Source: CAVSUR01 sp052143655
GTDB taxonomy: Bacteria; Actinomycetota; Actinomycetes; Streptosporangiales; Streptosporangiaceae
DNA: 34,546 nucleotides
NCBI GenBank assembly: GCA_052143655.1
Contig: JBKQSL010000028.1
Location: forward strand, 1 to 34,546
Direction: 5' to 3'
Shown here: positions 31,708 to 34,546 of the stretch, one piece after another
How positions within the stretch are numbered: the stretch's first letter is position 1
How the letters are laid out: every line of letters starts with the position of its first letter
The notes under the pieces: model-generated
Told to the model about the DNA's origin: nothing
Seen by the model: only the letters and a program-made list of their open reading frames with translations
The model's database searches: none
Position numbers and translations under genes: made by a program

Positions 31708-33954
31708 TCACGGCAGGATGAGCCGCATCTTGGGTGGCTTGCTGTTGTCCGGCGGGATCTTCATCGTCTGCAGCGCGAACTTCATCACGTGGTAGAACAC
31801 CGGCCCGGCGACCTGAGCGCCGTAGTACTGCCCGGACGGATGCTGCACGTTCACCGCGACGACGAGCTTGGGGTGGTCAGCGGGGGCGATGCCGATGTAG
31901 CTCGACCCGTACTGGCACAGCGCGCAGCCGTTGCCGGACACCTGCGCGGTGCCGGTCTTGCTGGCGACCGGGTAGCCGGGGATCTCGCCCCACGGCGCCG
32001 CCCCCTCGGCGTCGATCTTGGGAACCTGCTCCAGGATCTGCATCAGCTCGTGCGCGGTCTTGGCCTGGATCACCCGGCGGCGGGCCGGGGCCGGCCCGGC
32101 CCGGAACTTCCCGCCCGGGCCTGCCGTGCCGGCGACCAGGGTCGGCGTGACCCGCACGCCGCCGTTGGCGATGGTGGCGTAGACGCTGGCCATCTGCACC
32201 GCGTCCACGGCCACTCCCTGGCCGAAGGCCAGCGTGTACCGGGTGTCGCCGTAGTAGTCCGAGGTGCCTGGCCTGGGCAGCAGGCCGGCGCTCTCGCCGG
32301 GCAGGCCGAGCCCGGTGTAGGAGCCGATGCCGAACTTCCGGAAGTAGTCGTACTGCACCTGCGGGCTGATGCTCTGCGCCACCTGCACCATGCCGACGTT
32401 GCTGGAGTAGCCGAGGATCCCGGCGATCGTGTAGCGGGCGGTGGGGTGGAACTCGGCGTCGTGGAACGGGAACCCGTCGATCACGATGCTGTCGGGCACC
32501 CGGTAGGTGGACATCGGGGTCTTGTGGCCCTTTTCCAGTGCGGCGGCCACGGTGATGACCTTGGCGGTGCTGCCGGGCGCGAACACGTTGGCCACCGGGA
32601 TGTCGGTGGTCGCCGCGACGCTCGCTGGCGCGGCCGGGTTGAAGGCGGGGTACTGCGCCATCGCCAGGATCGCTCCGGTCGACGGCTGGATCACCACGAT
32701 CGAGCAGTTCTTCGCCTTGTCCAGGCGCACCCGCAGTGCGCACTGCTGCTCGGCGTAGTACTGGATCTCCGGGTTGATGGTCAGCCGGATGCTGCGGGCC
32801 GGGACGGGCCGCGTCACCTTCGCGTCGGTCAGCGGGATCTGCTGGCCGGTGCCCGCGGTGACCTCGACCTCCTCGCTCCCGGGCCGGCCGGCCAGCAGCG
32901 GGTTGTACTCCTCCTCCAGGCCCGCCATGCCGGTGATCTTGTTCGGCCGGGTGGAGCTGGTCGGAGTCGACTGGGTGAACCCGATGATGTTGGCGGCCAG
33001 ATCGCCGTTCGGATATATGCGCGCGTAGGTGGGGTTGAGCTGGATGCCGGGCAGCTGCAGCTTGCTGATCTGCGTTCCCGCGCTCTGGCTGACGTTGGAC
33101 TTCAGCGGCGCGTACTGCGCGCCGGGCGGGTGCTCCAGGGTCTGCAGCAGGGTGGTAGCCGGCATCTGCAGCGGCCCGGCGAGCGCGGTAGCGACCCGGG
33201 CGAGCTGGCCGGCCGGGATCTGCTGCGGGTCCGCGATCACCTGGTAGGTCTGCACGGTCATGGCCAGGGGCGTTCCGTCGGCCGCGGTGATCGAGCCGCG
33301 GGCCACCGGGATCGCGACCGATACCGTCCGGCTTTCGGCGGCGAGCTGGCGGTAGCTGCCGGACTCCAGGCCCTGCAGCTGGACGAGCCGCCCGGCGAAC
33401 AGTGACAGGACCAGGATCACGATCGTGAGCGCAAGGTTCAGCCGCCGGTGCGGCCGGGCGCGGCGCAGCGCCGGCCGGGCCGCGGTGGCCCGGGCCGGCC
33501 GTCCGCTCTCGCGGCCTGCCCGGCCGTGGCCCCAGCCACCCGATGACCGGGCCCCCGAACCGCGCCAGTCCGGCCCGTGCCCGCCGGGCCCGTAACCCCC
33601 GGGACCACGGCCCCCGGGACCACGGGCGCCGGGCCCGCGGCCGCCTGGTCCCCGCTGGCCGCCCGCATCCCGGTGGCCGCCCTGGCCGCGCTGGCCGCCC
33701 GGGCCGTGGCCCGGGCCGCCAGGCCAGCTGGCGGCATCCGGCCGCTGCTCAGCCGCCGGGTGCCGGTGACCGCCGGGCGCCGGCATCCCTGGGCGCCGCG
33801 GGCCAGCCGCTGGCCTGCCCGCAGTGCCCGGGGCCCGGCCGGGGCCGGGACGGCTGGACGCGCCGCCGCGGCCCGGGCGGCCGTCACGCTCCGGCGCTCC
33901 GCCGGGCTCATCCGCTGACCCCGTGCCGTCGTGCCCCGCCGTCACGGGGTCCAT
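31708..33954 (-). CDS. ftsI: Septal peptidoglycan transpeptidase FtsI (class B PBP, PBP3)
   Basis: The 748-residue protein cross-links septal wall together with FtsW. A Gly/Pro/Arg-rich cytosolic N-terminus of ~170 residues has GPGG repeats. It is followed by one membrane anchor (about 173-190), the pedestal domain from VARGSITAADGTPLA, and the transpeptidase domain. Active-site motifs are STAK (nucleophile S462, K465), SSN at 517-519 and KTG at 666-668. Phe, usual in STFK, is Ala here. Four extracytoplasmic cysteines are unusual: C405, C417 and the CALC pair C677/C680 just after KTG. The ATG at 33954 overlaps the ftsL-like stop by 13 bases. The extension makes it ~100 residues longer than common actinobacterial FtsI; a later start cannot be excluded. 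Confidence 0.95.
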   Translation of the reverse strand: MDPVTAGHDGTGSADEPGGAPERDGRPGRGGASSRPGPGRAPGTAGRPAAGPRRPGMPAPGGHRHPAAEQRPDAASWPGGPGHGPGGQRGQGGHRDAGGQRGPGGRGPGARGPGGRGPGGYGPGGHGPDWRGSGARSSGGWGHGRAGRESGRPARATAARPALRRARPHRRLNLALTIVILVLSLFAGRLVQLQGLESGSYRQLAAESRTVSVAIPVARGSITAADGTPLAMTVQTYQVIADPQQIPAGQLARVATALAGPLQMPATTLLQTLEHPPGAQYAPLKSNVSQSAGTQISKLQLPGIQLNPTYARIYPNGDLAANIIGFTQSTPTSSTRPNKITGMAGLEEEYNPLLAGRPGSEEVEVTAGTGQQIPLTDAKVTRPVPARSIRLTINPEIQYYAEQQCALRVRLDKAKNCSIVVIQPSTGAILAMAQYPAFNPAAPASVAATTDIPVANVFAPGSTAKVITVAAALEKGHKTPMSTYRVPDSIVIDGFPFHDAEFHPTARYTIAGILGYSSNVGMVQVAQSISPQVQYDYFRKFGIGSYTGLGLPGESAGLLPRPGTSDYYGDTRYTLAFGQGVAVDAVQMASVYATIANGGVRVTPTLVAGTAGPGGKFRAGPAPARRRVIQAKTAHELMQILEQVPKIDAEGAAPWGEIPGYPVASKTGTAQVSGNGCALCQYGSSYIGIAPADHPKLVVAVNVQHPSGQYYGAQVAGPVFYHVMKFALQTMKIPPDNSKPPKMRLILP

Positions 33955-34546
33955 CCCGGCACCAGCGGCACTCCCGGCACGCTGGTCGGCTGGGTGTAGC
34001 TGCGGCCGGTGCGCAGGTCGAGGAAGTCCAGCCGCTGCTGCTGGCGCATGCCCAGCTGGTACGCCCGGCGGGCGATCGCGGCCGGGGTGCCCTCGCTGGC
34101 GACCTGCTGCCGGAGCTGCTGTTCCTGCTGGGTCTTCAGGACGTTGCCCTGCTGGAGGTTGTCGATCCGCAGCGAGGAAGCGGCCAGCGTGGTGTTGATC
34201 ACCAGCAGGCAGATCAGCCCGCCGCCGAGCAGCGCGAGTATCAGCAGCACGAACGGCATGCGCGCGGACCGGGCCGCCGCGCCCAGCCTGCCCGGCAGGG
34301 CCGCAGCTGCTGTGGCCGTAGCCGCTGCTGGCGCGGGCCGGGCCGCCGTGACCTGCGACGCCGTGACCTGCGATGGCTGTGCCCGGGACGGCGCGGCGGC
34401 CGGCGCGGCCAGGCCGCTGCCCCGGCGGGAAGGCCGGGCTGGCGGCGCTGCGGGCCCGGCGGACGTCCGGCTGCCCGGCGCCGCCGCGCGGCCTCGCCCC
34501 GTGGCGCGGGCGGCCGTGGCGGCCCGGGCCGGCCCTGCCGCCCGGC
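33942..34546 (-). CDS. ftsL: FtsL-like divisome protein, 5' end beyond window
   Basis: The open frame crosses the right edge and ends at 33942. The visible part has ~95 residues of Ala/Pro/Arg low-complexity cytosolic sequence, then one membrane helix (PFVLLILALLGGGLICLLVI). A periplasmic coiled coil with a Gln-rich heptad region follows (LRIDNLQQGNVLKTQQEQQLRQQVA), and then AIARRAYQLGMRQQQRLDFLDL. A bitopic protein with a short coiled coil directly before ftsI is FtsL by position; sequence conservation in this family is weak. The internal ATG at 34259 would remove the cytosolic part and start at the helix. No in-frame ATG or GTG occurs between 34260 and the edge, so the true start is probably upstream. 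It overlaps ftsI by 13 bases. Confidence 0.75.
   Translation of the reverse strand, partial: RAAGPARAATAARATGRGRAAAPGSRTSAGPAAPPARPSRRGSGLAAPAAAPSRAQPSQVTASQVTAARPAPAAATATAAAALPGRLGAAARSARMPFVLLILALLGGGLICLLVINTTLAASSLRIDNLQQGNVLKTQQEQQLRQQVASEGTPAAIARRAYQLGMRQQQRLDFLDLRTGRSYTQPTSVPGVPLVPGWTP

Noticed and set aside
30105..33405. Two plus-strand frames of 538 codons opposite murE and ftsI
   Set aside because: They are complementary frames of conserved genes, His/Arg/Gly/Asp-rich and without domains.

Overview
The window is very G+C-rich DNA from an actinomycete (Actinomycetota). Wag31/DivIVA, SepF and YggT sit next to FtsZ with no ftsA. The PHP-containing DnaE1, the translational T-box in front of ileS and the polyphosphate glucokinase all fit that phylum. 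MurE carries the DNPR signature for meso-diaminopimelate. I cannot name the genus. Gene order resembles Streptomyces and Mycobacterium but differs at several points. Almost every gene reads on the minus strand; the exceptions are ppgK, an ABC transporter pair and ileS.

Left part (1-6540), accessory and housekeeping genes: an edge-truncated phosphonatase-like HAD hydrolase; a C-terminal stump of its usual FAD-oxidoreductase partner; polyphosphate glucokinase (ppgK); a RidA-family protein; a membrane protein with a 30-bp tandem repeat in its tail; an ABC-2 exporter pair; and a DUF2254 membrane protein.

Middle part (6744-18773): dnaE1, an RluD-type pseudouridine synthase, lspA, a TraR/DksA-type zinc finger protein, then ileS on the plus strand behind a T-box riboswitch. 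After it come a two-helix membrane protein with an Ada-like His/Cys tail, divIVA (wag31) and yggT. The ileS product has the class I signature in swapped form (GVHH instead of HxGH).

Right part (18850-34546), the dcw (division and cell wall) cluster, transcribed leftwards: ftsL-like (runs off the edge), ftsI, murE, murF, mraY, [murD remnant], ftsW, murG, murC, ftsQ, ftsZ, yggS, sepF. MurE and MurF extend the stem peptide, MraY and MurG make lipid I and II, FtsW and FtsI polymerise and cross-link septal wall, and FtsQ/FtsL/FtsZ/SepF build the divisome. Many junctions are 4-base GTGA overlaps, which points to translational coupling.

The most striking observation is that murD, the essential D-glutamate ligase gene expected between mraY and ftsW, is reduced to a 110-codon open frame. 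That frame keeps only a decayed piece of the C-terminal domain, while its stop still overlaps ftsW by GTGA. pgeF (yfiH/ylmD), usually between ftsZ and yggS, is also absent. No tRNA, rRNA, insertion sequence or CRISPR array was seen.
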